Shown piece after piece: positions 8,401-14,462 of a stretch of 17,192 bases of DNA. A program made the translations under genes and the position numbers. Every line of letters starts with the position of its first letter. The stretch's first letter is position 1. This DNA is from an uncultured Sutterella sp. (GTDB lineage Bacteria > Pseudomonadota > Gammaproteobacteria > Burkholderiales > Burkholderiaceae_F), in assembly GCA_900757865.1 (NCBI GenBank), contig CAAEPH010000040.1, positions 1 through 17,192 of the forward strand, read 5' to 3'. Under the pieces are notes generated by a model, which did not search any database, had not been told where the DNA came from, and worked only from the letters and a program-made list of their open reading frames with translations.

Positions 8401-8740
8401 ATTGGGCCACTACATCAATGAGTCGCTCTTTGTGAATGCGGGTCTAGCGGTCGGTCGCGCGAAGATGGCCAACGTCGGGGTGACGTTTAGCTTTGGTGGT
8501 CCAAAGAAGGCGCCCGAGATGACACAAGCGCAAGTGAGCACCGCTCTGCAACAGATGAGTGTGCGACTCGATCAGTTAAAGAGCGAAAATGACGCACTGG
8601 ATGAAACCAATCGTCGGCTCGATGCTCGCAACAAGACGTTGAGCGATACGCATCAACGCTTAGTGAAGCAGCAACAACGCCTTCAAGCGATGAGTTCGAT
8701 CATTTATCGTCGTTTGCAAGCTCTGATGGCGGCACAGTAA
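5468..8740 (+). CDS. YadA-type trimeric autotransporter adhesin 2 with post-anchor coiled coil
   Basis: This second adhesin has 1090 aa from ATG 5468. I chose that start because it gives MKNKQNES followed by a Sec signal peptide (hydrophobic LIAAVIGVLAVSAGA). In-frame TTG 5417 and ATG 5444 are possible but would add a non-signal-like N-terminus; the ribosome site is weak in every case. The beta-roll head (roughly 140-430) has recurring VVxG, VVIGRN and VVIGPN-type strands. The neck is QGVAAGADDDDLANVAQLK (about 477-495). The stalk carries GLKNTAW ... ATEGQL (601-623), a coiled coil (about 625-690) and NEHWVATAS (694-702). The anchor ends at FSFG near 1010, with GAYRGREAVAMGLGHY inside it. The last 80 residues (1011-1090) again form a heptad-rich tail with SENDALDETN and RRLDARN. 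Domain order matches adhesin 1 throughout, so the pair arose by duplication, with strongly diverged heads. Confidence 0.88.
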   Translation: MKNKQNESLFLAQKGFVIKPLIAAVIGVLAVSAGAVEVNTNLPVDPEDWQDHKEIDRKDRYYNKDVWFGYYEQINDKDWSNNGYQGKKVQTYTDYQGGAVNQETNITLAHKAKVLVANDAITRVLGFGQTTFDPTYIPGGIAFGTYRRTRAGSVLIGSAQFIWNSTKWTALGDISNLAQWDNTYQGVIKPEILGLAVTQLGTNSFQQAHFSTMLGAYSLNSSLQAGFQGDVGMFSILNGSFNSNENYNSKKNQSGVLNQLNGSVNIVSQSNGVSIQGTGNKVEGSYEELPEYSALLTKEASSQKSPYYHVTGLQNATQTVIQKNSGKDIQLSGNGNSVNNAELLTVMGSLNTVANSANSIVVGDHYNVSDSNKVVVLGGNDTKPTSAIQLEGAVVIGRNAQVNHANGVVIGPNAVNEEKDALVLGSDSHSVALSEQQTPGWHSTTRRAWTDPSKTWKPTQAGVSIGDATKHVTRQMQGVAAGADDDDLANVAQLKLAARTLSVNGGTDFSDTLNGPSTGKSNGNLTLTAERVQSGTYQGITHVDMALSDDLSLNNGAVSISGTQSQMVVGTGEKAIGLDGTNGDLKLGDIKLSASDNTLSGLKNTAWSANNVKADRMATEGQLKAIDDRFTQLNADSRLTTIESKIASTTSGLDGQLNSIQNDVNSLKDSIDTASTDVKNLQDKINAKNEALSNEHWVATASKKDGSTGVLDVKSTSNSDASKDNQIYRDEALELVAGNNMTLSLSKTGTEVSYVLGVSKNLKGIKKLEVANGVSLALSDDGSTIALDGTQDQGRLDSPAGAVATLKDGQAYATDVGRGTGTLNHAMQITGGVSDVNQLTTGNIGVKVKDGGFSIELAQNLDLTENGSVKVGEIRLGKDASGKAVLTGLKNTKDLTGDDSAVVTEGQLAALMGNSIAVDQGAAELRRQLNNLDVDMRDMGATAAAMAALKPVSFDPKKPSQVMLGAGAYRGREAVAMGLGHYINESLFVNAGLAVGRAKMANVGVTFSFGGPKKAPEMTQAQVSTALQQMSVRLDQLKSENDALDETNRRLDARNKTLSDTHQRLVKQQQRLQAMSSIIYRRLQALMAAQ

Positions 8741-8761
8741 AGGGCTAACGATATTGTGAGA

Positions 8762-8792
8762 GGCGAGCGCGTTGAGGTATGACGCGCTCGCC
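8762..8792 (+). terminator. Hairpin just after the adhesin pair
   Basis: A perfect 10-bp GC-rich stem, GGCGAGCGCG (8762-8771) and CGCGCTCGCC (8783-8792), has an 11-nt loop and starts 22 nt after the second adhesin's stop codon. It lacks a downstream T-run on the plus strand. It may protect the 3' end or act together with the next hairpin. Confidence 0.5.
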
Positions 8793-8805
8793 GCTCCAAA
8801 AACAA

Positions 8806-8842
8806 AAACAGCGTGAAGGAACGTCATCTCTTCACGCTGTTT
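8806..8842. terminator. Bidirectional intrinsic terminator between adhesin 2 and the Spy-like gene
   Basis: A 13-bp perfect stem, AAACAGCGTGAAG (8806-8818) and CTTCACGCTGTTT (8830-8842), has an 11-nt loop. On the minus strand it is followed by a T-rich tract (complement of 8796-8808, GTTTTTGTTTTTG), which makes a good terminator for the Spy-like gene ending at 8869. On the plus strand the short TTTGTC end gives a weaker terminator for the adhesins. Confidence 0.75.
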
Positions 8843-8868
8843 GTCATTGAGCTACTGGATCAGTTCAA

Positions 8869-9414
8869 TTATTGCTGAGCCATGGGGCAGTAGGGGTTAG
8901 GACCATAACCGCCCATCATGTGGGGACCGTACCCACCCATCATGGCACCGTGATGAAAGCCCATGCCTTGGCCAGGCATACGACCGTGACGCGCTTCCAT
9001 TTCTTCGAGCACGTATTTCTGAGAGGGTTCCAGGACCTTCAACAAATTCGCACGCGCGTCGGTGAAGGCTTTGATCTGTTCGGTACGAGCCTGAGAACGA
9101 GCGAGACGACGTTCGAGGCGTTCTTGTGTGTCCACCGCAGGTTTGTCATAGGTGGGCATCTGGTTTAAATGCAAACCCTTGGAGGCTTTCACATAAGCGT
9201 CCCAAGCGGCTTTCTGATTGTCTTTTAAGGTCAACATGCGACCGAGCCCTTCAAAGCGGGCATCCATCATCTGTTCAAAATCGGCCTGAGCATTCGCTGT
9301 CACGGCCTGCGAAGCGGTAGAGGTGGTATCAGGCTGAGCGTACACGTAAGTTGCGGAAGCTAAGGCACCAAGGGCAGCCACCGTTGCAAGAAGTTTTGTG
9401 GTTTTTTTCATCAT
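8869..9414 (-). CDS. Spy/CpxP-like periplasmic protein with His/Met-rich tail
   Basis: The protein is 181 aa when started at 9414 (MMKKTTKL...), where GGAG lies 5 nt upstream; a longer reading to 9516 has no support and would bury the signal peptide. Residues 1-26 form a Sec signal peptide ending YVYA. The mature part is helical and charged. It has two degenerate LTxxQ-type motifs, LTLKDNQ and LEPSQ, the hallmark of the Spy/CpxP family of periplasmic ATP-independent chaperones and metal-stress proteins. The tail (about 140-181) is rich in Gly, His and Met, with a repeated MMGGYGP unit and one Cys near the end. This suggests binding of copper, nickel or another soft metal, which is inference. 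The gene stands alone, converging on the adhesins. A cpxP or spy symbol would overstate the similarity. Confidence 0.72.
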   Translation of the reverse strand: MMKKTTKLLATVAALGALASATYVYAQPDTTSTASQAVTANAQADFEQMMDARFEGLGRMLTLKDNQKAAWDAYVKASKGLHLNQMPTYDKPAVDTQERLERRLARSQARTEQIKAFTDARANLLKVLEPSQKYVLEEMEARHGRMPGQGMGFHHGAMMGGYGPHMMGGYGPNPYCPMAQQ

Positions 9415-9818
9415 ATTTTCTCCAATCAAAGGCGTTGGCCTTTTCGTAAGGTTCTTGTCATATTGGTCACTGACAGGGGTTACTTTACCTGGATTGAGAT
9501 GGACGCAAAGCGTCATTTTGTAACAGATCTACTTTAGAAAACGAATCTTACGTGAACGTTAAATAGGTTAGAAAACAATGAGTTAAAGAAAGGCACTTAG
9601 GGTAAATCTCAAGAAACCCGCGTTTGAGAGCCAGAACGACCGTTAAAGCTTGAAATGATTGAGATGGTTGGTTACGAATGCCTTGCCTTTGGCATCCAGG
9701 GTGTCCAGATAGCACAGCACAGTTAACGGCGATTTGGGTTGGTGAAGACACAGAAGGAGAGCGCTGAGCGCTCTCCTTGTGGATCAAAAACAATTGGCCT
9801 TTTTGCAGTTCTGAAGCG
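9415..9818. other. Gene-free 404-bp region between the Spy-like and flavoprotein genes
   Basis: Both neighbours are leftward, so the left part (9415 to about 9540) should hold the Spy-like promoter, and the right part the 3' end of the flavoprotein transcript. I see a small inverted repeat GACGCAAAGCGTC (9502-9514), an ATGCC/GGCAT stem near 9679-9697 and a strong palindrome at 9754-9778. No convincing -35/-10 pair and no credible short gene were found. Confidence 0.5.
9754..9778 (-). terminator. Hairpin downstream of the flavoprotein gene
   Basis: The stretch 9754-9778 is a perfect 12-bp inverted repeat around one base (AAGGAGAGCGCT, G, AGCGCTCTCCTT), 40 nt past the flavoprotein stop. On the minus strand it is followed only by a mildly pyrimidine-rich CTGTGTCTTC, so it is a terminator or 3'-end stabilising hairpin rather than a textbook intrinsic terminator. 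Confidence 0.5.
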
Positions 9819-11615
9819 TTAGGCGATCTTTTGTCCAATCACGTAGCCCTGCGTAAGGCAACGCCCTAGGCCATGTTGAGAGGAGCCTCCAGCACTCTCG
9901 CCACCGCACCAGAGGCCTTCGATCACTTGCCCCTTCATGTCGAGTACGCGACACGCCATGTCGATGCGCAATCCAGCGTACGAGTCATGCACGGCAAATG
10001 TCGCCGACATGGCATAGAACGGGCCTTTGGCGATCTTGTATTTGGGTTTGGGTTTATCAAAGTCTTCGTCCTTGCCGATCTCGACAAAATGGTTATAGCG
10101 CTCCACTGTGGCCCGAAGAACATCTGGGTCCATCTTGGTGGTGGACGCAGGGGATTGGCTGATTTTGTTAGCCAGCTCTTCGAGCGTGTCGGCTTGGAAA
10201 AAGAGCTCTGGGTCGCCACTTGTGGCCGTGAGGCGAATGTGCTCACGCTTGATGCTGTCCGCATCCATGATGGCCCATTGAGGCCCAGCGGAGAAGTCGG
10301 GCGCTTTGGAGCCTTCGTTGATGGCAAGTGCCGCATCAATGTAGTTGCGTGGGCGGAAGGGCTTGCGCGTGGTGTTGCGCCAGTCACCATGCACATAAGG
10401 TTTGCCATCCGTGAAGAAGCCTTCAGTGCTACCTTTGGGATAGCCGTTTTCGAGTTCATTGTAGAAACGCTTGCCCACCTGGTTGACGATAATGGCATTT
10501 TGCCAATTGGCAAAGAAGACACCCGTGTATTTCACAAAGGGGAAAATCGGTGACTCGGGGCGCCAGGAGATGTAGTTGGTGCGCACACCCAAGACGGGGC
10601 GCTTACGCAAACTGCCGTTGCGATCCATCGTTTGGTTTGCGGTGCCCCATAAAGACGCACCAATCGCCATGGCGGCCAATTCACCCGAGGCGTCCTGAGG
10701 TGAATATTCGGCCGCAGCATTGGGATACTCGGCCGTAAGGCGCGGATCGAACATACGACGAAACTCCACGTTACCCGCATTGCCTCCCGTGGCAATCACC
10801 ACCCCGACTTTTGCGTGAAGCGTCACCGTGGGTTGCGTGCAGGCGATATTGCCGTCTTGTCGGAAACTCGTTAACGGCTGCTTTGTTTCTGGATGAATTT
10901 TCGGTGTGTAGTGTGCTTTGAGACCCACAACGCGTTCTTTGCCGTCTTTTTCGCGAAAGAGCTCGTCCATGTGGTAGTTAAGCAAGAACTTCACGCCTTT
11001 TTGGCGTGCTGAGGCTTCTAGCCCACGCATTAAATCGGTGCCTCCTGCCCCGGCAGGACTTTCGAGACTTTGTCCTTTGTCCCAACGGCAGTGCAGTTCA
11101 CGCCGAGCCGAAATACCGATCGCGTGCCCACCGTTGTTGTCCGGCGCTTGATCCACAAATTTCACTCCGTTGTCGACCAAAAATTGGCAACACGCTGCCG
11201 CGTTGTAGGCAATGGTGTGTTGTACACCACGGTCGTTATAGCGGTAGTCTGGCATACCGCCCGACTCGACAATACTCCAGTCGGTGAGGTCGCGGAAATA
11301 GGTCTCGGGGTCATCTTGAATGCCGTATTTCTTCTGGAAGAGCGTGCCACCGCCCAGCGGAACGTTGCCACCCGAGAGAATGGCGTGACCACCAATGTCG
11401 TAGTTAGTGTCAATGACGATGACCGAATAACCTCGATCTCGTGCACCGATGGCGGCGGGTAATCCGACTGCACCCGCCCCGACGATGACAACATCGGCTT
11501 CGAAATCCCACTTTGTGGGCAGGGCGCACGTTTTGGCCTGCGCGGACGGTAAGGTGAGAGCAAGACCGCTAGCGGCGGATCCCGCTAAGAAAGATCGACG
11601 AGAAAAGTTGGGCAT
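9819..11615 (-). CDS. Tat-exported FAD-dependent reductase, fumarate reductase/FccA flavoprotein superfamily
   Basis: The protein is 598 aa from ATG 11615, chosen because AGGAG lies about 7 nt upstream and the product opens with a twin-arginine signal, SRRSFLAG (5-12), then a hydrophobic stretch ending PSAQA (27). The FAD-binding Rossmann motif is VVIVGAGAVG (42-51), with the IVID strand end at 66-69; ATGGNAGN (275-282) and GLWCGGESAGG (567-577) match the FAD-domain signatures of the fumarate reductase/succinate dehydrogenase flavoprotein family. GKRFYNE (381-387) matches the GKRFVNE region of Shewanella FccA. Unlike FccA there is no fused heme domain, and the arginine-bearing motifs that follow GKRFVNE and occur in GANRLGGN are not recognisable here. 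The acceptor is therefore probably not fumarate. Electrons may come from a small cytochrome such as the one at 15990. It has its own leader and no operon partner. Confidence 0.8.
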   Translation of the reverse strand: MPNFSRRSFLAGSAASGLALTLPSAQAKTCALPTKWDFEADVVIVGAGAVGLPAAIGARDRGYSVIVIDTNYDIGGHAILSGGNVPLGGGTLFQKKYGIQDDPETYFRDLTDWSIVESGGMPDYRYNDRGVQHTIAYNAAACCQFLVDNGVKFVDQAPDNNGGHAIGISARRELHCRWDKGQSLESPAGAGGTDLMRGLEASARQKGVKFLLNYHMDELFREKDGKERVVGLKAHYTPKIHPETKQPLTSFRQDGNIACTQPTVTLHAKVGVVIATGGNAGNVEFRRMFDPRLTAEYPNAAAEYSPQDASGELAAMAIGASLWGTANQTMDRNGSLRKRPVLGVRTNYISWRPESPIFPFVKYTGVFFANWQNAIIVNQVGKRFYNELENGYPKGSTEGFFTDGKPYVHGDWRNTTRKPFRPRNYIDAALAINEGSKAPDFSAGPQWAIMDADSIKREHIRLTATSGDPELFFQADTLEELANKISQSPASTTKMDPDVLRATVERYNHFVEIGKDEDFDKPKPKYKIAKGPFYAMSATFAVHDSYAGLRIDMACRVLDMKGQVIEGLWCGGESAGGSSQHGLGRCLTQGYVIGQKIA

Positions 11616-11705
11616 AACAACACTCCTTTTTCTTAGACCTCTTGTGGAAGCAAACAGCTGACGCAGGCTGGTCGCTACCACGATAAGAGTGAATGGGTTA
11701 TTTTT

Positions 11706-11711
11706 AGTATA
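11706..11711 (-). promoter_or_regulatory. Possible -10 element for the flavoprotein gene
   Basis: On the minus strand TATACT (complement of 11706-11711) lies about 90 nt before the flavoprotein start, with AT-rich flanks. No good -35 hexamer is found 16-18 bp upstream, so an activator may be needed if this is the promoter. Confidence 0.3.
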
Positions 11712-11867
11712 GGTTTAGAAAAAGAAGATACGTGAGAGAAGTTACCCTAGTACGTGTTTTAACGAAAGAGACTGGTCAGAGCAGATAGGCTTTTTTGTTG
11801 GGTGAGTGCACGCTCGTCACCAGAAAAAGAAAAAAACGAGCCGATAAAAAAGGGGCGAGTTCACTTT

Positions 11868-12515
11868 TTAAAACGCCGGTTTTTCCTGAGCCAAGAGTTC
11901 AAGTAAGCGCTGTTGGGTGGGTGTGCCACTGACACGCACTTTCGCCGGAAATGTGTGATCAAAGTGTTCAACGGCCTTGGCATCCACGTGGTAGACGGGG
12001 TCTTCGACGTAGCGACCAGAGAGGTTGTCCATAGCGTTCTCAAGAAGTGGTCGCACTTGGAGTGCAGGCAGATAAGTGTTTTGTGCTGTGCGAATCCCAA
12101 AGCGCTCAGCAGGAAGAAAGCTGACTTTGGAATAAAACGCGGGATCCCCACAAAGCACGATGGTGCGATGACCCATACGGGTGGCTTCGTGGCACATCTG
12201 CTCGATCAACGATCGTCCCACACCGTGCCGTTGATGGCTTGGTTGCACACCAATGGGTCCCAAAGTGAGTACATCGTACATCGCACTCAAGTCATTTTCG
12301 ACTTGTCCTCGCATGGCATAGATGGCGCCGACCAAGTGGTTGGCTTCGGTTGCGACCCAAGCGAGCTCGGGGATAAATTGAGGTGAGGAGCGCATGATGT
12401 GCAGTAGATAGTGCTCAGAGCAGCCCGGCGCGTAAACGTTCCAAAAGGCTTCACGCATCAGGTTTTCTGCCTCGGCATAGTCGTTGGGCGTTTCTTGGCG
12501 AAGTTCGATCGTCAT
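11868..12515 (-). CDS. GNAT family N-acetyltransferase (YhbS-like)
   Basis: This 215-aa cytoplasmic protein has a GNAT fold in its first about 165 residues. The acetyl-CoA binding motif A is visible as LGPIGVQPSHQRHGVGRSLI (86-105), with the Q-x-x-G-x-G pyrophosphate loop at QRHGVG. IVLCGDPAFYSKVSF (119-133) matches the strand and helix that follow in YhbS-type members (GDPxYYxxxGF). Such enzymes transfer an acetyl group from acetyl-CoA to an amine; the substrate cannot be told from sequence. The last 50 residues are a family-specific extension. The start at 12515 has no clear Shine-Dalgarno. The gene is flanked by gaps of about 250 and 305 bp, so it is probably monocistronic. A run of Ts follows its stop on the minus strand (complement of 11823-11856), but the hairpin before it is weak. 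Confidence 0.82.
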   Translation of the reverse strand: MTIELRQETPNDYAEAENLMREAFWNVYAPGCSEHYLLHIMRSSPQFIPELAWVATEANHLVGAIYAMRGQVENDLSAMYDVLTLGPIGVQPSHQRHGVGRSLIEQMCHEATRMGHRTIVLCGDPAFYSKVSFLPAERFGIRTAQNTYLPALQVRPLLENAMDNLSGRYVEDPVYHVDAKAVEHFDHTFPAKVRVSGTPTQQRLLELLAQEKPAF

Positions 12516-12820
12516 GGTGGTGAGAGAGAAAAGAGGAAAGTCGAAAAGCTCGACCGTCAGTATATCGCGAGCCCAAAGGTGAAGGACTTTTTCCCTTAGT
12601 GCTGGTCAACATGGAAAGCGTTTGTTACTTACAAAAAACGATTTCGTGATTTTTCTCTTCTTTCCTTCTTGCAGAGGGATTTGTCACGATCTGAGAGAAG
12701 CTTTTTTGAAAAACTATCGCGTGTGTCCGGGGGGCACAAAAAGAGGACCGCTCGATGGCGGTCCCCTCAACGCGACGGTGCGTTCTTTCATGCACTACGT
12801 CTGGGATCGAGTCCAAAAGA
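12516..12820. other. Gene-free 305-bp region between GNAT and GGT-like genes
   Basis: The right side holds the terminator of the GGT-like gene (12745-12764). The left side should carry the GNAT promoter; a TATACT -10 candidate (minus strand, complement of 12559-12564) lies about 45 nt upstream of the start without a good -35. Short open frames on both strands here have no ribosome site or recognisable product. Confidence 0.5.
12739..12764 (-). terminator. Intrinsic terminator of the permease-GGT operon
   Basis: The 7-bp stem GGACCGC/GCGGTCC (12745-12751/12758-12764) has a 6-nt loop and lies about 55 nt past the GGT-like stop. On the minus strand it is followed by CTCTTTTTG (complement of 12737-12745), a standard U-tract. 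Confidence 0.7.
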
Positions 12821-14431
12821 CTAGTACGACATGATTTGTCCGTCGGTACGCTTTTCGGTCGCACCACAGTAGACGCCATTTTCATCGCGCAAAATCATCT
12901 GACCACGTCCCATGTGGTAGGGGTCGGGTTGTACGACCACTTCGTGGCCACGACGCTGTAAGAGGCGGATGATGTGGTTGGGCGTTTCTTGCTCGACTTC
13001 CACTTTCTTGCCACCCGTCCATTGCCAACGTGGGGCGTCTAAGGCCTGTTGGGGATTGAGGTGCCAGTCGATCATGTTTTGAACCACTTGCACGTGGGCC
13101 TGCGGTTGCATAAAGCCACCCATAATGCCAAAGGGTCCGATGGCAACGCCATCTTTGGTGAGGAACCCTGGGATGATGGTATGGTAGGGGCGCTTCCCAC
13201 CCAAGAGCGCATTGGGGTGCGACTCATCAAACTTGAAGTTCTTCGCACGGTCGTTGAGCGAAATCCCGGTGCCCGGGATGACGATCCCCGAGCCAAACCC
13301 AAAGAAGTTCGACTGAATCATCGAGACCATGTTGCCGTCTTTGTCCGCTGCGCAGAAGTAGACGGTGGAGTGATACTTAGGATCGCCCACTTTCGGAATC
13401 ATGGCGGTGTCGGTGATTTCTGCACGACGACTTGCGGCATACTCTTCACTTAAAAGCTCATCGACCGTCACCTGCATGTAAGAGGGCTCGGCAACGTAGT
13501 TGGCCGTATCGGTCATGGCCATTTTCATGGCTTCGATCTGTTTGTGCATTGTTTCGACATCGTCGCGTGCGCCCAACTCGAATCCTTTCAAGGTTTGAAG
13601 CGCCATCAACACGGTGATGCCGTGTCCGTTGGGAGGCAACTCCCAGACATCATAGCCGTGGTAGTTAACTGAAATGGGGTCAACCCATTCTGGCTGATAG
13701 CGTGCCAAGTCTTCTTTGCGGATGAAGCCGTTGTACTTCTTGAAAAACGCATCCATTTCATCGGCTAAACGTCCACGATAGAAGCTTTCGCCCTTCGTGT
13801 CGGCAATTTCACGAAGTGTGTTGGCCATGTCTTGGCTCTTAAAGACATCGCCCGGGCGCATCCACGTATCTTTGGGCGCAAACACCTTGAACCACTCAGC
13901 AAATTCAGGTTTATCGCGATGTTTGGAATAAATCCCGTAGGCTTCTTCCCAAAGACGTGAAATGTTGGGCGTGACGGGATAGCCGTTTTCGGCGTAATTG
14001 ATCGCAGGAGCAAAGGTCTCTTCAAGTGAGAGTTGGCCAAAACGTTCATGCATGGCCATCCAGCCTCCTACGGCTCCTGGAACGTTAATCGGCTCCACCC
14101 CATACGTTGGGATCTCGCTGTAACCACGCTCTTTGAGCGCGGCCACGGAGTTGAGCATTGGGGCGGGACCAGAGCCGTTAATGCCGTAAAGTTTACCTTT
14201 GTACCAAATAATGGCAAAGCAATCAGCCCCTAATCCGTTACCCGTGGGTTCACAAACGGGAAGCGAGGCAGCCATGGCCAAAATGGCATCGATCGCGTTG
14301 CCACCTTTTAAGAGTGTCTGTAGCCCCGCTGAACTCGTATGTGGGTTGCCCGAGCAGCACATACCATTTTTGGCATACACCACGTGACGTTTGCTTGGGT
14401 AGGGATAGTCTTGGGCATCGAACTGAAACAT
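12821..14431 (-). CDS. Gamma-glutamyltransferase family protein, cytoplasmic YwrD-like
   Basis: This 536-aa member of the GGT/Ntn-hydrolase family is made as a proenzyme that cleaves itself so that a Thr becomes the N-terminal nucleophile of the small subunit. The nucleophile should be Thr356 in YHSTVYFCAADKDGN, which aligns with Thr391 of E. coli GGT (TTHYSVVDKDGN). The N-terminal ASAG-like segment (SSAGLQTLLKGGNAIDA, 33-49) and EPTGNGLGAD are family-typical. PGTGISLNDRA and GGFMQPQAHVQ replace the E. coli lid and GGSS oxyanion regions and resemble the signal-less YwrD-type branch. No signal peptide is seen, so it should act on gamma-glutamyl compounds in the cytoplasm, unlike periplasmic E. 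coli GGT. The start at 14431 has a perfect GGAGG 8 nt upstream. It follows a permease gene by 31 nt, so uptake of a glutamyl substrate and its hydrolysis are probably coupled. Confidence 0.85.
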   Translation of the reverse strand: MFQFDAQDYPYPSKRHVVYAKNGMCCSGNPHTSSAGLQTLLKGGNAIDAILAMAASLPVCEPTGNGLGADCFAIIWYKGKLYGINGSGPAPMLNSVAALKERGYSEIPTYGVEPINVPGAVGGWMAMHERFGQLSLEETFAPAINYAENGYPVTPNISRLWEEAYGIYSKHRDKPEFAEWFKVFAPKDTWMRPGDVFKSQDMANTLREIADTKGESFYRGRLADEMDAFFKKYNGFIRKEDLARYQPEWVDPISVNYHGYDVWELPPNGHGITVLMALQTLKGFELGARDDVETMHKQIEAMKMAMTDTANYVAEPSYMQVTVDELLSEEYAASRRAEITDTAMIPKVGDPKYHSTVYFCAADKDGNMVSMIQSNFFGFGSGIVIPGTGISLNDRAKNFKFDESHPNALLGGKRPYHTIIPGFLTKDGVAIGPFGIMGGFMQPQAHVQVVQNMIDWHLNPQQALDAPRWQWTGGKKVEVEQETPNHIIRLLQRRGHEVVVQPDPYHMGRGQMILRDENGVYCGATEKRTDGQIMSY

Positions 14432-14462
14432 GTCATAAACCTCCTAGAAAAAAACGATCGCT

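Noticed and set aside
9502..9514. GACGCAAAGCGTC as an operator for the Spy-like gene
   Set aside because: Five-base arms around three bases are common by chance, and no promoter elements line up with it.
9415..9516. N-terminal extension of the Spy-like protein to 9516
   Set aside because: The signal peptide and a GGAG ribosome site place the start at 9414; the extension would block export.
11791..11840. Hairpin GGTGAG...CTC(G)TCACC near 11800-11822 as a terminator of the GNAT gene
   Set aside because: Neither strand has a T-run directly after this stem; the T-rich tracts lie before it on the minus strand, so the terminator assignment is not supported.
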